DNA of 64,000 nucleotides from Trematomus loennbergii (Eukaryota > Chordata > Actinopteri > Perciformes > Nototheniidae), in NCBI GenBank assembly GCA_012861695.1, contig JAAOOA010000006.1, positions 13,421,879 through 13,485,878 on the forward strand. Reading direction: 5' to 3'. Of this stretch, positions 12,839 through 27,570 are shown piece after piece. Every line of letters begins with the position of its first letter. The first letter of the stretch is position 1. The notes beneath the pieces are model-generated. The model saw only the letters and a list, made by a program, of their open reading frames with translations, had not been told where the DNA came from and searched no databases. Both the position numbers and the translations under genes were made by a program.

Positions 12839-15375
12839 TCATTTTACTTTGACTTTGCGGTTGTTTTCATTCGCCACACTGTGAAAGCTTGTAAGTGGAA
12901 CTTAAGCCCCCAGTTTAGATCAGCGTTACTTTTAATGACCAGTTTGAGAAACTGGGCAGAGGAGCTGTGTGCATTATTAAATGGAAATGAGACGAAAGGA
13001 TGCATACAAATTACTGCATAATAGCCGTATCCAAAATGAGATCCATTGCTTGTTTCGCTAAAAGGGGTGCGCTTTCAGGGTCACACACCTAATAGTGAGG
13101 CCTGTCCCGACAACAGAGGCATTTTTCTTCCCTCCCCACATGCCTCCCTCTCCCCCTCTGCCTCATGCATAATTCTTGAGAGGCTCTGAAAAAGCTGAAA
13201 ATGGGCTGGAACATGGAAACGTGCACTAATAAAGCAAATGGAGAAAAGTCACTCATATTTTAGGATTTGCACTTCAGCTCACATTTAGGTTCAATGACGA
13301 AAGAAAGGATGTGTTGACATCCAGTCTGTCATAAAATAATGTTACAGATATTTAATATGTATTATATTGAACCATGCCTTCAACCTATTGTCTTATCCTT
13401 TTGTTTCGACCCGCTTTCTTCGGCTTTCTTGCAACATTAACAGGGATTACTCTCCTCTGCTTTCATACTTTAGCATACCCTACTATCTGCATGTCCAGTG
13501 GCTAGGGTAAAGCTGCTAAAGCCAGGTAAAATCAGAGGAGAGCCAGGCCACGCTCTTATGGCATGCAAGGGCCATAGTCTGAGATTATTCTCCCCACGGG
13601 CAAGAACAAAACAGACGGTAGCCATTTCTGGAATGTCCTCCTTTATTCATGCTTGTTAAAATGCAAAGTAAACCTTTCCAGAAACAGGATATTGTAGCCC
13701 CTAACCACCAGACCCTTTCTACATGCCACATTATAGCCAATCTGAAAGTAAGTTGTATAGACAGACACTGCTGCAATGCGCTTTTAATAAAGGCTGTTAT
13801 TGCACTGGTGATGCAGAGTGGATATGAGGATGAGGACCGTGCAGGCCTGGATGAGTAGGGCCCCAGAGGGCCCAAAGCTCAGTCAGGCCTCTGTCAGTCG
13901 CCTGCCTTCTAATCCCTGTCCGAAGGGCATCGAAGCAGCATAGGAAATTGTTTGCTGTCCACAGAACGTGCCAGGAAATTCATAAATACATAACTTTTCA
14001 TTTTGAAAATATTACAAAAGACTAGACGTTTATTAAAAAGCCAAAATGATGGCTTTATAGATTTTTCCAGTTGTGTATCAGCATTTATATGACTCTGCTG
14101 CTCTAACCAACAAAAGCAAGTCTTTTCTTTCCCTTTGCCCTCTGCTTTCTGGACAATATTGGTATGATTCCTCTGCAGCCTCATCCTGTAATAGCAAGTC
14201 GACCAGAAAAGCACCATGCTATTCTGGGATGGCCTGTGAATAAAAATGTCTTCTGTCCAAATTATTTCTACCCCTCCTGACTGAACCTTGTTCTGTAAAT
14301 ACTGGCTTGCTGTAAAACGGGTATATGCTCTGGGTCCTTGTGCCAGCATGTCTCATAGATCTGGCTTAGAAGAAAACAGAGGCAGCATAAATGTCAGAGA
14401 TGAGTGTTTATATACAGGAAGAAAGAGACAGTAAGAAAAGTGATGAATTCAATGAGACAAGTTGAGTCGTGCTAAAACAACAAAACCAATAGCATCCAGA
14501 AATAAGGCCATGAACCTTTCTCAATGCAATATTTTGGGATTTTAACTCATGCTGAGTACACCTTGTGTGTGGCCTGTATGTTGTATGCCCTGTGTGTGAT
14601 TTCACTGTCAGTTATGCCATGTGGGTGTAAATATTCGCCAAATTTTATTTTGCAAACTCGCATACCCATAAATGAGCACACACTTAGGTGTCCACTTTGA
14701 GAATCGGGCCATGTGTGGGTGTGAGAGGCTCTCCCTGTCATCAAGCCCATTTTCAGAGGAGACTGGCAGCACATTATAATATTGGTTTCCCCCTCTCTTG
14801 TCATTACCAGACACTCTCCTTGAAAGCTGATCCAAAAGATAGACAGTCCATCAGGAGACAGTCATCTCATTTGTACTTACTAAACGTGTTAATGAGTTCT
14901 ATTTTCAGGCCTAGAGGCTTTGCTGCTGGATATTGGAGCAGAGGTGGCGATCAGTGGTGTGAGGTGCTGGATCGCAGGATCAGGGGGAGCTCGGAGGGAA
15001 GGGAGGGAGGTAATGCAGTAGCCCTGCTGCCCCTCATGTCACTCACATGGAGTGACCACAGCCTCCGCAGGGGCTGTCAGTCATGGCAGAGGGCGGGAAG
15101 TCGGTGGTTACAGACAGACGCAGCCACTGGAGGAGAGAATAGATTAGGTGACAAAGACATAATGGTTGTGATGGGTTTAATTATAGCAGCAGTCATGTCA
15201 CTGCCATACAGGTACATGAGATGAAGGAGAAACAAGTCAATTTGAGCATAGCATAGATTTTGCTCTTTAATAACTGATTCATATGGGGTGTGTTTGATAG
15301 AGCATCGGACTATTGTGTAGTTTGGTTATAAATACAATTGTGAGGTATTTGAGAATTACACGAGTTGGTGCCTTT

Positions 15376-15408
15376 TTCTTTTAAAAGAGAATATCTCTTT
15401 TAAAAGAA
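15376..15408. repeat. perfect 15-bp inverted repeat with 3-nt spacer
   Basis: The left arm TTCTTTTAAAAGAGA (15376-15390) and its exact reverse complement (15394-15408) are separated by ATA. Each arm contains the self-complementary core CTTTTAAAAG. The repeat could form a hairpin or cruciform. No transposon ends or target duplication were seen around it. Confidence 0.9.
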
Positions 15409-18400
15409 TCTCCACCAGTGTAAATAACATGACTCCCCCTACTCTTTTAATTTACTTAAACCCACAAAGAGCCAGTTGTGTATGTCCCTCATTATCAAGC
15501 TTGGTTTGATTGTCTTTTTCAAATAATGCATACCCAGCAAATGTTCTACAAAATACTTGTTAGGAATATTGCTTGTGTTTGGTTGCAATACAATGCAGAT
15601 ACATTTTCTCTTGATTGGCTTTTCTTTACTGGTAATACAGTAAGGTTTTTTTTCATTTGTTTTCTGAATGCTCTTTACTCGAACTCTAGCCTAAGGTGCA
15701 CATTATCATCTTACATCCAGCATGTTCTTAGTTATGATATTGATTGTAGTGCAAGTGTATGCCAGGTAGTCTAGAAAGTAGAACCAATAAACACTTATAT
15801 TGCTCCGTTTGTTACTATGTGTTGGTATCGGGTGAACAGTGCTGCTCGCTGTCAGAATTAGGCAGCTCAATTTGACCATAGGCGGCATCAGAGAAGAAGC
15901 AGGGGTAAAGTTTGGCAACTATTGAGTTCAGGCTATGAAAGTTTTATTCAGCCATTTTTAATAAGGCTGTTTGTGCCCCCCAGAGAGAGCTGGTGGATCA
16001 AAGGGCATGATCTGGGCTATGGATGAGTTCACCCATGGTCCATCAGAGATGATAGGCCTTACTGACAACAAAACAAAATCAGAGACTGCAGGATGCCCTA
16101 TCCAGCAGCATGTAGCCCTTACACTGGAAGGCTCCATTAGAATATGTGCAGATGAAACAGAGAATGGCTGAAAGCACAGATGTTGTGATTCATTATCCAC
16201 TCTCTGATAGAGAGGCAAGAGTAGTGAACAGTGTGTGCGTAAGTACACGTGTGTATGTTGCTAGATGTGCAAATGCATGCTATGTTCGTTTAATTTAAGA
16301 AAACATCCTCACAGACAAAAAAACATTACAGACACACGTGAAAATCACACAAGTCCATGTTTAGAGTGCATTAATAGCGCCTCAAACACATCAACTAAAA
16401 GCAGCCAGGCAGATGGCAGCAATGAGAGAAGTGCAGAAATAATTCAATAGTGAACCTTTCTAACCTTTACCTGTGGGCGTGAGCACCAGTCATTGATTCA
16501 TGCTGTGCTTGACAGCACACTACACACCACCTGAGGAGGGTGGATGAAGAGAAATGGATGAGTTTGGTTGAAAACACAAAAGGATAATATGAGTGGGAGG
16601 GAGGCTCTGCAGTATGTTGGTGATGTTAGTGTGTGACATTAGAGGGAACTTTCCACGGATGGATATTGGGAATTATTCTGGATTTGTTCCCCTTGCCCCC
16701 ATGTAGCTGTGTATCAGCAGACGGACAGAAATTCTCACACCACATCGAGTGTGATACCACTAGTGTAGTCTACAGTGGGCTGCCATTGATTACAAAGCAC
16801 CTTCTGCCTGGGGCCCATGTCTGACTACTTCCCGAGAATTAACCCATAAACCTGACGCACAGTAAGGCAGTGCTTATCTCAGAATAAGTGTTGTGAAGAA
16901 CACTGTGGTTGAGGAGCAGAGCACATACAGTACAGAGTCTCTTGTGTGGTGGCTACTGACTGAGCAGTGATCCTGCTGGCACTATTTGTTAAAAAAAGGC
17001 AGTCTGGAGGAATGATATGCCCTCAGCCCGATTAAGCCAGATGTGACACTCTGAGACAAAACAGTATTTGTTTTGTGACAATCTTGGACCGTTTGACTCA
17101 GTCAGATTTATGATGTCCTCCTGGTCCAACTAACGGCCTATTTCTCACAGTTTCTCTTTGTCTGTCTGGAAATGCTGCTCATTTGCTGCTGTTTTATTAG
17201 TTGGCTGTGGATTTGTTCTTCCCACTGTCCATTTGGAGCAAAGGAGCTTGGATCAGCATAATGATGGATGATATTTACGTCAGGGAAACTGAATTAGGAG
17301 CCAGGCATTGACACTGTAAATGCTCACTGAAGAGATAAACTTCCACCACGAACGTAGAGAGGGAAAAAGGGTTTTAGTGCAACAATATAATTTAAACAAT
17401 TTCCAAAAACACATTTGTGTCAGCAGTATCTGAGGTCTGGACCCCTAATCAAACCCTTTCATTATTCTTGTATGTATTGTACTAGCAAAACTGTTTAATT
17501 ACTAACTCCCTTATGCTGCTGCATTTGCAAAGACATTCATCCTCTGACACAGACATGGATAATAAAGGAATAAAAGTTTGAACACTTGTAGACTGTCCTT
17601 AATTTATACTGAAAACGGACAAAGTACAGGAAAAAGGGTTATTGGGAAAAGAGTGTTTTTAGTATGTTTTCTTTCTTTTGCAAAACCACAGTTTCAAACG
17701 TACAGAAGGCAAACAAGTTGGAAACAGCAGAAAAGCCCACCCTGAACAATTTGAAGCATTAAGAAGAATAATCCACTGTTTAGAAAGCAAGCAAAGGTCA
17801 ATGTTCATGCTACTTGCTCAGTAAGCATACAGGAGAGCATATTGAGTCAATTCGGCTGCACTGCACAGTCAAGGGGGAGGACAATTTCTTTCCTTTTTTT
17901 GCATTAGTCGGCTATGTTGAACCAAGAGCTGCTATAAAAACATTTTCCAGGTTTCACTCATGAGACATGTGGTTTTGTTCTTTGTAGTTGTAATATTGGA
18001 ATGATATATGTGCCCTTGAATAGCCATTTTATAATAAATAAAGCAATGTTCAGTTGTGGGATATTTGATGATGAGACAAAGCAACAGCCATTAAAAGAAG
18101 TCTATAATATAGATATTCATTGTACTGTAGTTTAACTATTTATTGTTTATTTAAAGTACTCTGGTATATAATCTTCAGCTCATTTGTGTTTTGACCACAT
18201 TTATGTCTCTGCACTTTCTATTACCAAAAGCACATTTTTGAAACTCTGATACATTTTTGTTACATGGCGACATTACAAGAATTAAAGGTATTTTCCTGTG
18301 GAATATAAAAAAAATGTAAACTCTAAAATAATACAAAAAAACAACAAAAAAGTATTAACCGTTATGGTGCTAGGTAGCTATGGGTTCTCTGGAAAGGAGT

Positions 18401-21400
18401 TTCTGTCAGGTATATGTTGAATATTTCAAGCACTTGGGAAAGCTGCGATGGGGCACATATTTGCTATGGAGAATGGAGAACACAGTGGATGTGTTTGAAT
18501 CCATGTCACAAGTCGTTGTCAGTCCAACAGACAGGCCAGCGCTCAGGGGCTTACTCGATTTAAGCTGGCATAGGGGCCAGTATGGCAGCCAGAACTTGGA
18601 GAAATGGGCTGTGTTTTTGTCATGTTAAACCGCGCAAAAGAATCTAATTGGGTGGGGGAAAGCGAATGGCATTACCTTCTTTGTTTAAGGGCCCTCTGCA
18701 GTCACTTTACAGGACCCATTGTGCATTGACCACAATAGCACTAGTTTGTTCTCTTGTTCTGGACTCTTCTTTTCTCTGGCTCTCTGCAGTCAGCTCCTGT
18801 CCGTTCCACTCTGTCTCCACGCTTCACTTCCACGCTCCACCAGTGCTCTGGAGGGGACTCAGAAACATGCCCCCCATCATGATTTACCAAACCTCGCTCT
18901 CCCCCTATCCTGTATGATCCCATCATCACCATCATTATCTTCAATACTTCCTGTCATGCTTTCTTATCCACACTGTTAAAAAGATACAGATAGAGAACGA
19001 AAGGTACCGTTTTCCCTGTTTGTCTGTAGTTAACTTTTGTCTCAAGAAGAAAATCTTTATTTAATTTTTTTTAAAAGTCCAATTATTAAATGAGAAATTA
19101 ATAAAATGGAATGCTCCATGAGTTCACAGACAGAACCATAAGGTTTGCAAATGTGCAAAGAATGATTTTTATAGTAATGAAATACACGTTATTTATAGGG
19201 TCGTAACATAAAAATTAAAAAAAAATTATAAATCTCTTTTTCTTGCCATGTGTCACTATTCGCCAACACAAAACCTCGGCAAATGGCTGACTATTATTGG
19301 ATAGACCTTGATAGCGGTGCGACAGTAATAAGGACTTTCAATTGGCAACCACTGGTGTATAGCACAGTATTTATAATTTTTTTTAATGATTTTATCCAAA
19401 GATAGGGGCCATCTTTAAATGAGAGAGTGAGCCATCCTACAATGAAAAGCACTTTTCATGGTGTCTTTTTAGAGCAAGCTAGCAAGCACTTCCTATGATG
19501 CTATGTGGCCAAGCGTGCTACTGAATTAGGACATCATCAATAAATGAGTCATTTTCTATCAGGACCTAGCTTACAGTCTTTCACTACCTCCAGCTAATCC
19601 ATGTGCAAATTGTATAACAACTAACCCTGAGCATATTTAGTGCACTGTTAATGGCCCTCCGCCTTGTGGAGGTGTAATCATGCGTGATAAAAACCGAGCC
19701 CAAGTTACTAACCTAGGAGCAATCTTGTGTGCATTAAAGTGTCCTTTTTTTGTTACAAAGGTCATTCATAACTTTGTCGCGTTGATGTACAGTGAGAGAT
19801 ATTGATTGATTAATGCATTAAGTGCTCACAATCCATTAGGTCCTGTGAAAGGGACTGGAGGGAAGACTTGCTCTTTCTCTCACTGTATTTTCACCTCTCC
19901 CTGTTGTTCAAAGGGCATCATTTTTAGCTGGCAAAGTTTAAGGGACAAAAGCCTGAATATCTGCCAAGTAATGCATTCAAAAGAACATTGCTTCTCATAA
20001 GTGTCAGTTCAATTACTCTGAAAAGCTTGACATGGAACTGCTCTTACATTAGCCTGCTGCTCATCCTGACCCAAAAAAAGATGTTGTTCATAGTCACCTA
20101 ATGTAGAACAAGCACACGTCAGCATCAGTATGAAAAATATTTTCTGTCCTCTTTGTAATACAAAGAATGTGAGAATGTTATTTTGAACATACAGTAGCTC
20201 CACCAAAAGTATGCCATCTGCCACTTCTCATTGCAACCAAAGTGACTACTGTTCATTTGAGAAGTATCAATAGGCCATTAGTACAATTCAGTGATGGCAA
20301 GTCGCAACCTTGCAACTGTTTGATCTGTTTTTGTTGACAAAATCAGGGTAGACACAGATGTGCTTCTTCCAGATTGTGTTTACCTTCTCAGTATGGTATC
20401 CAGAACCAATTGGAGCAAGGGCCACAGGGTTACTGCCTTACTACTTAGTGATAAGAAATAGGAGACCTTTATCGCCTGGGCCCTACGCAGGGAAGCCTGT
20501 GAAAGGGGCCTGAAAGTCAGTCATTACCTTAGAAACATGGGCTGCATTAGAGATTCATAACAGTGTGCCATCTCTGCACCTTTCATCTCCACCAGGGCAA
20601 GCTCCATTAGGATCTTTATCTTTGTGCTGATGGCTGCTCTTGATAATGGGGCTGCCGAGAAATCCCAAAAAGTAAAGACTCACCTCTGACACTATTGGCC
20701 CTCCCTCTCTTCAAGAAGAGTAGTACGTCAGAATTCAGTTGAAGATATATGCACATTATATGCAGTCTTCAAACCACATTTGTTCTTACATTTTCCAAAA
20801 GAAGTTGATATCCATTACGGCAATTTAGTTAATGGTTTGTGGTTTCTCCACATCAAAGCCATTGCTGGCCTTCTCCTGTCCCATCACCTATGACACTGCA
20901 GCCTGATAATGTAGTTGACAATGCAGCCAAACTCAGGGGAAATTAATTGAATTGCTATTTTGCATTTACTTTGTGTTATGCATGCTATCAATCAGTGTGT
21001 CTGTGCAACCCACTGTTAAGATTGTGTAAGGTTAAGGTTTAGTAAAATATTGGCATTCTTCCTGCTGATATCCCCATGAAATGCATTAATGATATCCCAT
21101 GCAAAACCTTGTTGAAAACGTTGCTTTTGGGCAGAAAAACACAACTGCATAATGGTATAGTAATTCATGCAAGCCAATGTTTTTCAAATGTTACAGTAAT
21201 TATGAAAAATATTCGTACTTCTCCCCTACATAGCCGCAGCAGAGCAAATCTCATTTCCAAGGCAAAGCGGAGAAGGAAAACACTGAATAATCATTGTGTT
21301 TAATGCTCTGGTCATAATCCCAGGTTTTTGATGGTTTTCTAATGATTTTCTAATGATGTTAAATATTAGTAGAGAGTACAGCAATAATTTGAATGCAGCG

Positions 21401-21839
21401 TTCATTTTTTCAAAGCTCTATCAGCACACCCTATTGCAACTACAATGAATATTGCACTGGGAATGAGATTTAAGAGCCATCCCTTTTGGTGTTTTATTTT
21501 GCCGTCTCCCCATCTGCCATAAATCCTCATTGCTGCTCTTGAAGCCTCCGCCCTGCCTGCCTTCCCCAGGTGGGAATACAATTAGGTGCAGGGGCCATTT
21601 CATTCAGTGCCACTGTCTGTCCACCGCAGTCATTCGTAAAAAATGCTGGAGCTGTCCCAGTGGAGAAAACACTGGACTCCTGGGAAATATAAAAAACAAA
21701 AAAGAAGACGGAGGGGCACAGGAAAGAAAATAGTGGAGGGATGAGCACAAAGACAGGAAAATCTCCAGAATTGTTGTCAGAGGAGATACAAGCTTGGCCT
21801 CTGATGAGTGACAATTTTGAGCAAAATATGTATTGGAGA

Positions 21840-22140
21840 CAAAGGCTTTGTCTCCTTCCTGTGCCTTTTCAATGAATTACACCTCTCCACCCCCTACCCC
21901 CAGCTTTTTAATTAAATGGCTGCAGCTCCATCTCTCTATCCGTAGCTCCCCATTACAGAGGCTAGATAAGGGATTGCTATCTGTAGCATGTTAAGAAAGG
22001 CTGCTGGGCAGCCAAGCCTCATGAAATTTGTCACAAGATCTCATTTTCCTCATTGCCAGACGTGATGCTTATAATTGATGTGGAGGCAGCAGTAATTTAT
22101 TGGCCGTCTGCAATTATCATCCCCTTCTAGCAGGGGGATG
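21840..22140. promoter_or_regulatory. candidate cis-regulatory element (unverified)
   Basis: Unique sequence just 5' of the first (TG)n array with TTTTTAATTAAATGG, TTATAATTGATG and TGCAATTATCATC. Dense AT-core homeodomain-type sites are mixed with GC-containing words. Conservation was not tested. Confidence 0.25.
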
Positions 22141-22157
22141 TGACTGCAATTTATAAG

Positions 22158-22325
<168 letters not shown>

Positions 22326-22570
22326 TCTGGGGTTGGGGTGTGACACTATATCGTATATATTAACACAAAACCATGTTTCTCCTTATCGCATGGCAAGTGT
22401 GCATGCGTGTGTGTTTGCTACTTAATGCAAATTAATGACAGGCTCCATATCATAAACAATATGGGGCCTGTAATGCACCCCGTTCAGCTGAGGTGTCGAG
22501 CTTGTCAGTGCGCCAGCTGGACTTTCACACACAGCCGGGGGGTGGAAGGGCATCCAGAAGCCTGGGAGGT

Positions 22571-22582
22571 GGGGGGGGGGGG
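22571..22582. repeat. poly(G) run, 12 nt
   Basis: An uninterrupted G12 lies within a G-rich stretch (about 22540-22615) that has further GGG tracts and could form a G-quadruplex. Confidence 0.75.
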
Positions 22583-25500
22583 TCAGGGAGGGCGGGCCAG
22601 AGGGCCAGAGGGGGCTGGTGGCGCAACCCTTTGTCCACAGCTCCTCCTTATGTCTTTAGGGTTTGTTTTCACATAGTAAAACAATGAAAATAGGGGTAGA
22701 TTGTTTATTATCTGGCTGTCCGAATAGTGAGACTGTCCGACTTAATATTGCCAGTCATCTTTTTGTGTATTTTAACTTTTTTACTGGCATATTTATTAAA
22801 AGAAAAATACACATTCTATCGTGGAGTCATTTGCCATTATGATACTAGTGAACAGACATAATGGTGGTAATAGAAATCTTACTGTTTGATATTTACCTAT
22901 AATGACTTTGATACACTTCCTTGTATAGAGTATTATGGAAATATCTGCTGTTCATACAATGACAACAATTTTTACATTGCCATTATGGTCCACAAAGACA
23001 TTGCATTCATAAAATCTGCATTCATTAGAACATCATTATCAAGACAGCTTAAACATGAAGTAATCCATATGTGCTATGTACTATATGGGTTATGTGAAAT
23101 GATCAGGCTGGGGACAGTGTGTTACAGCAAGAGTTGTCCACACATTAGTGGCGGTTTTCTTTGGTCTGGGTCTGTTTGCTTTTATGCACTGTGCCTTTTT
23201 TTGAAGAATTTTGTAAAAGTCTCCAAAAATACACTAAACTCATTAAATTGATATTAGCAACTGGGAAGTCAAGATAATTCTGATCTTTGTTTCTACTACA
23301 CAACCATTTTAGCTCATTCACACACAGAAACACACACACACAAATAATACTAAGGAAAAAACTCTTGTGTTCTGTGCCACGTTCTTGCAGTGTTTTGCAC
23401 TCTTACATTTGCTGCCCTGTATACGAGTAGCAGGTTTATTGGAGCAGAGATTTCCCTGTTACACAGCGGTAAGCTCCATGGTCAGAGTGGATTGCTGTCA
23501 TGCCATGGTGAGGCAGAGAATGAGGAAGATGAGCACTGTCACCAGCCGCCACTCTGAGCATGCTCCCTTTGTCTGGGGAAATGGAACCTGTTTGTTTTGT
23601 CTACCTGCACGCCTGTTGTGTGCAGTTGCCAAATTAGACTTTCAAATCAAGAAGCCAGTGGGAGACCAAGACTCTAGTTTTCTCCTTCCCTTTAATAATC
23701 ATCCCTGTTTACTCTTCAGGGAGTCATCTTCATATATATATTTTTTCTTAAATGCGCCCTCTAAGCAGGGAGAGTGTCTTTAATAAAGCAAGCAGGCAGA
23801 GCCCCATTCCAACATGTGAATTGCACTGGAGAGAATTGAAAGATGGAAGCAATAGAGGAACACCAGAGGAGGGTTGGGGGGGCTGCTGCCGCTGCACCCT
23901 TCATGCTATTATCTTTATGGCATAGCAAAACATGCTTCAGGCAATCAGCATGAAATTGTTAATTGCTCAGCCCACTTGTGTGTTGCTCAGGGGACAGGGG
24001 CCTCCAGGAGGTCCTGCATTGAGTGAGTAAGGTTGTCCAACTAACTGCCTGCACGTCTGGTCTCTCGCACGACACATAACGCTATCCAACAAACATGTTG
24101 CCTCCTCTCACTCTCAGTGACCTTCACAGAATTGCAGTGGCAATCACCAGAGGCGTGTTCCACATAGTGTATTTAAGAATTAACTGTAGCTACAATAGAC
24201 TATCTGATTGTTAAACAATTTTGTTTAACGGAGTTGGCATTGATTTAGCTTAGTTTAGATTGTCACAAAGGTGTTTGATTTAAAGTAGAAATGTAGGCTT
24301 TGACATGTGAAGCACGGGTTCACTTTTACACTTTTGAAAATTCATTTATTTCGAATACAATTTACAGAAAGAAGTGCATTTGTATAATTATCTGCAGTAT
24401 TATTTTTTACAATAGATTCAGGTGTGCTGTCTTTGTATGTCAGTTTACGTCGAGATTAAGTGTTCCTTATTCTCTGAAATCAAATTTGCGATAGCTTTTG
24501 ATCCGGCAGCCACAGATGTAAAAAGGACTGCATGGTATATTAGTTTGAAGTGAACCCAAACCCTATGCAAAAACATTGCATTTAAGATAGACTTCAGACT
24601 TATGAGGCCACCCTGTTTTCTTGGTGATTTAATCATAAAGGGCAATATTGGCTCCAACATGAATCCAAAAATATAACAAACACAGCTCCCACCCCTGTTT
24701 CACATTGTTCTCTCACCTTCTGGAAGTGGCTCCAGGTGGCTCAGGAGGATATGTAAGACCCGTGACATGCTCAGTGAGAACATAATGCCCCTCCTCCTTG
24801 GCTATCAGTTGTGTTCCTGTTGGAAAAGAGTGAGAAAGAGCAAGGTTACACAGGGCGTCCTATTAATGGGGCCTGTCATGCGCGTTGATCGTCTTATGCG
24901 TGGAGGAGGATGAGCGCTCAAAAGGTGTTGTCTTCAAATAGGATTTTTGCAAGTGAGACATCCTCGTTGGGCGATATCCCCCTCAGAGCAGCCACTTTCT
25001 TATAGAGTGATCTGTTATTAAGCAAATGAAGTACTGCGGGCCCAACGGTAAATCCCTCCACTTTGTCATGGTGTGCTCTCAGTTATCACACCCTGTTCCC
25101 TCATTCATTCCTCATGTTCTACCCATTTCACCATGTTATTCCAGGGCACACCAGCCTTGTATTCAAAGTCAGTCGCCCCTTCGGTACATGCTTGGCAAGG
25201 AAGACTTCAAGTTGTAATCAATGACTCCCTAACAGGCACAATGACCTTATATAAAGAAAGGAAGTTAACAACTAAGTAGGCTTTTTCCCCTGGGTAAAGT
25301 TAAAGGCACAATTTGTGTGATATAAAAGTAAATGGAGGGGTACTAAATATGTTGAATCCCTTTTTTTTTTCTAGCCGTATTTGGCTTATATGTTTCATCC
25401 CTTGTGTGTGTTTTCAGGCCCTGTAATCACTTGGACTGCTCTTACTGGTGGCCAATCAGAGACATGTTTTGCCCTGACACCCTAACATCAGTTGAATCAG

Positions 25501-25669
25501 TCTACTGTGCAACGATCTCAGTTTAAGGAACAATTAGGAGATCTCTTAATGAACTTTGGTTTGACGTGGGTCTTTTGTCCTGGCCACCCAGATACATGAT
25601 AGAGGAGAAAGAAGGGGTGATTGGAAGGGGGCGGGGTAGACAGGGGAAATGGCAACTGCTAGACAGGAA

Positions 25670-26035
25670 TTGATTGCATTAATTGATATGCCAATATGTA
25701 AGCTTGTTACATCCACCATTGCTTAGGATGATGGCTAACAGGTCCTGCTGATCAATGGAACCAATAAAGGCTTCATCCATTAATGAGCAATGTGGTAATT
25801 AATGTTATCCCTAAACCAATTACCTCAGGCAGTGCATCTACAGGGAAGCGCAGCAAATAGTCCAACCAGGTTATCTCTGTTATACTCTTAGTAATTTTCT
25901 CATGCTGGCTCTTTACTGCTCTGTGAGTTAACACGGCTGTAATATTGCACTCTGCCAGTCTATTCACAGCCCATAAAGGGAACACAAATATTGTGAAGTA
26001 ATTGCACAGGTTATCAAACAAATTGAAAATCAATT
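25670..26035. promoter_or_regulatory. candidate cis-regulatory element (unverified)
   Basis: Unique block with GCATTAATTGATATGCC, CCATTAATGAGC and GGTAATTAATGTTATC within about 150 bp, plus GTAATTGCAC. It is the densest set of ATTA cores in this part of the intron. Inference only. Confidence 0.3.
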
Positions 26036-27119
26036 TTGAAAAGAGTTACATTTGAATATTGTTTTTTAAATGACACTTAGTTATTTGTTGTATCAACCTT
26101 GATGTTACAGAACCAGAAAAAGTAATCAAAGCGCTATTCTAATCTAATTTATACTAGTAGGGATTCATGCTGGTAGGGCTGAAACTTCTTGTTTTTCTTG
26201 TTCTCAGTGTCCTAAATGTCTATGTCCTCCACCTTCTTCTGGAGGTTTCACAAATCCCCATCTATTCAGGAAAAAATACAATTTACTGATGATTACCGCT
26301 GATGGTAATAGAACAAACCTGTTTTTCTGGCCAATAATTTAGAGCCTTGTAATTATTACAAATCTAATTATACGTGTTACATGCAGTGTAGCTTGTGGTG
26401 AATACTGTGTCTGACAGTTGTAACAAAGAGCAAACCAGAGAGACAGTGCTAAGTAACAAACCACAGCTCCCTGTGATAGACACTATGTCTGTACGTAAAT
26501 AATAGCAGGCTTATAAATCAATACTATTGTTTCTATGTCTTACCTGGAATTCCTTACCTCATTCATTGCTCAACATTTCTATTCATCTCAGCCTCATAGG
26601 TTGTAAAAATAACAGGGTTTTCTGCATTTTAGTGCACCTTTATTGTGAAATAACAAAGGCGAAACTGTTGTGTGAGTGTTGCTGCATCACTGTAAGTCTG
26701 ACTATGGAAACAATAGAGTGTTAAGTAAATGGCAGTTCTGCTGGTTGCTGGGCCCTACCCTCCATGCCTTCCTTTTCCCATTTACAGTAAATGCTTTTCA
26801 CTCTATGAGCATTACATGGCGGCTGCAGTTGGTTTCAATTAATAATGTAAGCTTGTCTGAAAAAGTGTTTGTTTAACTTTGTAAGGCATAAGCATCACTT
26901 AAATGTGCTAATTCTGTTATGTATTTAAGTACGTAACACTAAGTGTTTAATGCATTTATATGTATTTCTTATTTTTGACATAGTTGGGGAGATCTGTTAG
27001 GAAAATGTAAAACATATTTGCTAATGGGAAAGTACATTTGTTTACCTTAGGTTATCCTACCTAAACAGACTTGACATAACAAGAAACAGAACTAAGTGTG
27101 AGATGATGACTTATTAGTT

Positions 27120-27570
27120 GGTACAGGCCCGTTAGCCCAAAATCCAGTTTATGTAATGAGTGTTGCAGCAGTGCAGAAAGGCCCATCTGTCTCTCAGCCT
27201 ATTATCCGAAGCCTTAATCGGGACTTACAGGAGGGCAGGCTAAATAAACAGTAAGTAAGTTGTCTTGGGTAGAGGAACGTCAATGCCTGCAACTTGCTCA
27301 AGCCTTTGCTCTGAATAGTTCTGTATTGACCCCTCAGGACCCCCGAGAATTCCCTAATTGAAAATTAATATTGAATCAATGCCGCGGGCCATTTGCATAT
27401 TGATTATAAACATCCAGGAAGGCACCAAGTATGTCTTGGATCAATAGGGCCCTTCTGCAGCATGCCGAGTGCACTACATCACATGGCAGCTGCCTGCTCC
27501 GGAGGTTAATGACTGCTGCTTGTTAAGGAGCTCTTGTCAGGTAGAATCCAGCCGCAGGGTCTTTCTGCCA
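27120..27570. promoter_or_regulatory. candidate cis-regulatory element with octamer-like site (unverified)
   Basis: Contains CCATTTGCATATTGATTA near 27390-27407, an octamer-like ATTTGCAT followed directly by an ATTGATTA homeodomain word. AATTGAAAATTAATATTG lies just upstream. It is unique, repeat-free sequence with mixed base composition. Conservation was not tested. Confidence 0.3.

Noticed and set aside
13909..14349. 146-codon antisense open frame
   Set aside because: No recognisable domain, no splice or promoter context, AT-rich intron composition.
14688..15224. 178-codon sense open frame
   Set aside because: No domain or family resemblance; codon content does not look coding; no matching splice phases with the gene.
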